Below, one piece after another: positions 63,036 through 64,000 of a DNA stretch of 64,000 nucleotides. A model generated the notes under the pieces. It made no database searches. It saw only the letters and a program-made list of their open reading frames with translations, and was not told the DNA's origin. Position 1 is the stretch's first letter. Each line of letters starts with the position of its first letter. This stretch comes from Bradyrhizobium sp. 186. Lineage in GTDB: Bacteria > Pseudomonadota > Alphaproteobacteria > Rhizobiales > Xanthobacteraceae. The translations under genes were made by a program, and so were the position numbers. The stretch lies in assembly GCF_023101685.1 (NCBI RefSeq), contig NZ_CP082164.1:2728001-2792000 (forward strand). Direction: 5' to 3'.

Positions 63036-63232
63036 GTGGGGCCTCCGCTTGCATTGAAATGGGTCATGAAAAATCAGACCAATTAAATGCATGATTCTCG
63101 TAGGTCTGAATACCCAGCGGCTCATTCTATTCGTCGGTTTTCGCCCTAATGGTCGCCAAGCTCCTACTTTCAGAGCTCGTGCGAGAAAGGGCGCCTGCCA
63201 GCGACGGCTAGTGCTCGGAAGGGCAATCAGCG

Positions 63233-63424
63233 TCACATCGTAGGCGCGTTCAGGGCGTTGTGACCCGCTGCCTTCAAGTCATGTATTGAGAGTTGACCGT
63301 TTGCCGCGGCTTCGAGGATCTTGGAGGCAACGTGCGCTCTGGCGCCGGTCTCATACACGGAAATGTTCTCGCATACTTCCTCAAGCACTGCTCTGAGTAG
63401 CGCAGTCGTTTCGGCGTCGAACAT
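63233..63424 (-). CDS. Small conserved helical protein
   Basis: 63 residues: MFDAETTALLRAVLEEVCEN, ISVYETGARAHVASKILEAA, then a helical tail ending LNAPTM. The pattern RAVLxEVCExISxYETGARxHVASKILEAA is recognisable as a widespread small protein of this bacterial group, function unknown; it is all alpha-helical with one Cys. No membrane helix or signal. Good codon use for its length and a plausible start. Confidence 0.65.
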   Translation of the reverse strand: MFDAETTALLRAVLEEVCENISVYETGARAHVASKILEAAANGQLSIHDLKAAGHNALNAPTM

Positions 63425-63797
63425 GCGTTCTGCTCCGGTTGGAGACTATGCTAGGCGCCACGCGAGCGGTATCTGCTCGCTCGGCGGCGCCCGCCACGCA
63501 TTCCACTCCGGGTCCTGAGATCCGAGCGGGGAGATTGGCACTCGTCAGTCAATGTTTTGTGACGCGTGGTCCCAGCGACATTCGAGCCCGCCCCTCGGTT
63601 TCCAGCATTCGACGTCGCTGGTAGCACGCTCTTGGGGCGCCATTTAGGGGAGCGGCGAGCCCGACCAGAATGGTGCGGACCGACGGTCCCGGTCTAATGG
63701 CGGTCGCCGGGATGAGCGACAGTCGCGCCCACTGACGCCTCGGCAATTGTTGCGCGCGAAGCCATTTCGGCGTTGCGCTCGATTTGCGAACAACTCG
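63425..63797. other. Intergenic stretch, no supported gene
   Basis: A minus-strand frame at 63549-63746 has arginine-rich, low-complexity content and no ribosome site. Nothing else was seen. Confidence 0.45.
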
Positions 63798-63938
63798 TCA
63801 GGAAAAACGCGACCCGGCTGCATTGCCGATCCGCTCCCAAGCTGGGCTCAGAGACTCGTGGGTAACCGACAGCATTACGATAGCAGCCACAAATGCTGCA
63901 GCTGTAAGCGCGAGCGTCCCTGAATTTGCAAATCTCAT
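63798..63938 (-). CDS. Possible 46-residue single-helix membrane protein
   Basis: Reads MRFANSGTLALTAAAFVAAI, then VMLSVTHESLSPAWERIGNA, ending SRFS. One hydrophobic helix near the N-terminus could be a signal anchor. GGAG lies 8 bases upstream of the ATG, which supports translation. No family recognised; short, so uncertain. Confidence 0.4.
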   Translation of the reverse strand: MRFANSGTLALTAAAFVAAIVMLSVTHESLSPAWERIGNAAGSRFS

Positions 63939-64000
63939 GGGTGTGCTCCGGTTTCGATGCGCGGACGTTATGCCCGGCTTACGCCTGCCAATTGTGAGCC

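Overview
The window reads as chromosomal DNA of a high-GC alphaproteobacterium of the Bradyrhizobium / Nitrobacteraceae type. This is inferred from protein resemblance and gene style: an ECF SigF/NrsF pair, many LysR/ABC catabolic operons, a PAS kinase with FixJ-type regulators, a glycine-rich exported protein and several small exported proteins. No ribosomal RNA, CRISPR array or complete tRNA was seen. The region is accessory in character: intact catabolic and transport operons alternate with stretches of broken genes.

Layout. 1-5 kb: start of an exported protein, a luciferase-like monooxygenase, then cupin, Tat-exported amidohydrolase and UGT glycosyltransferase genes in a row. 5-8 kb: anti-sigma NrsF and ECF sigma factor SigF, a MarR regulator behind two palindromic operators, and a truncated EmrA pump adaptor. 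8.1-11.3 kb: a type III polyketide synthase operon (synthase, isoprenylcysteine-type methyltransferase, MFS exporter). 11.5-15 kb: Tat-exported superoxide dismutase, a broken rhodanese gene, a glycine-rich exported protein, a DUF3050 protein. 15.2-20.5 kb: a graveyard holding a two-component pair, an unknown exported protein, a BamA paralogue and dehydrogenase pieces. 21-27.4 kb: LysR regulator divergent from an operon of substrate-binding protein, D-amino-acid-oxidase-like flavoprotein, small 2Fe-2S protein, FAD/NAD oxidoreductase and a divergent serine hydroxymethyltransferase. 27.4-31.7 kb: second graveyard, with a GntR start, the 3' part of a tRNA-Lys gene, and broken Lrp, flavin reductase and MetQ genes. 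31.7-37.9 kb: LysR regulator divergent from an operon of amino-acid-type binding protein, M20-like protein, fused ABC permease-ATPase and M24-like protein. 37.9-38.7 kb: IstB (IS21) and sulfatase remnants. 39.6-46 kb: amidohydrolase plus NitT/TauT-type ABC operon whose binding-protein gene is split by a complete IS1634-type element. 46.5-55.8 kb: GntR and permease remnants, PuuE-type deacetylase, an NHL-repeat protein, a Dpp-type peptide ABC transporter and a serine hydrolase. 56-58.2 kb: GlcG-like and sulfite-dehydrogenase genes, both frame-broken except the cytochrome. 58.3-62.3 kb: a multi-PAS histidine kinase with two FixJ-type regulators. 62.4-64 kb: recombinase remnant and small proteins.

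How they work together. Several operons have the form regulator + ABC importer + hydrolases/oxidoreductases, that is, uptake and breakdown of small nitrogenous compounds. The most unusual are the 22-27 kb operon (flavoenzyme trio plus an SHMT lacking canonical catalytic residues) and the 32-38 kb operon (two peptidase-fold proteins with altered catalytic or metal ligands plus a one-chain ABC permease-ATPase). About ten genes carry frame breaks, many explained by one or two bases. Some also have truncations or IS insertions, so true decay is certain in places, but assembly error should be excluded for the single-lesion cases.
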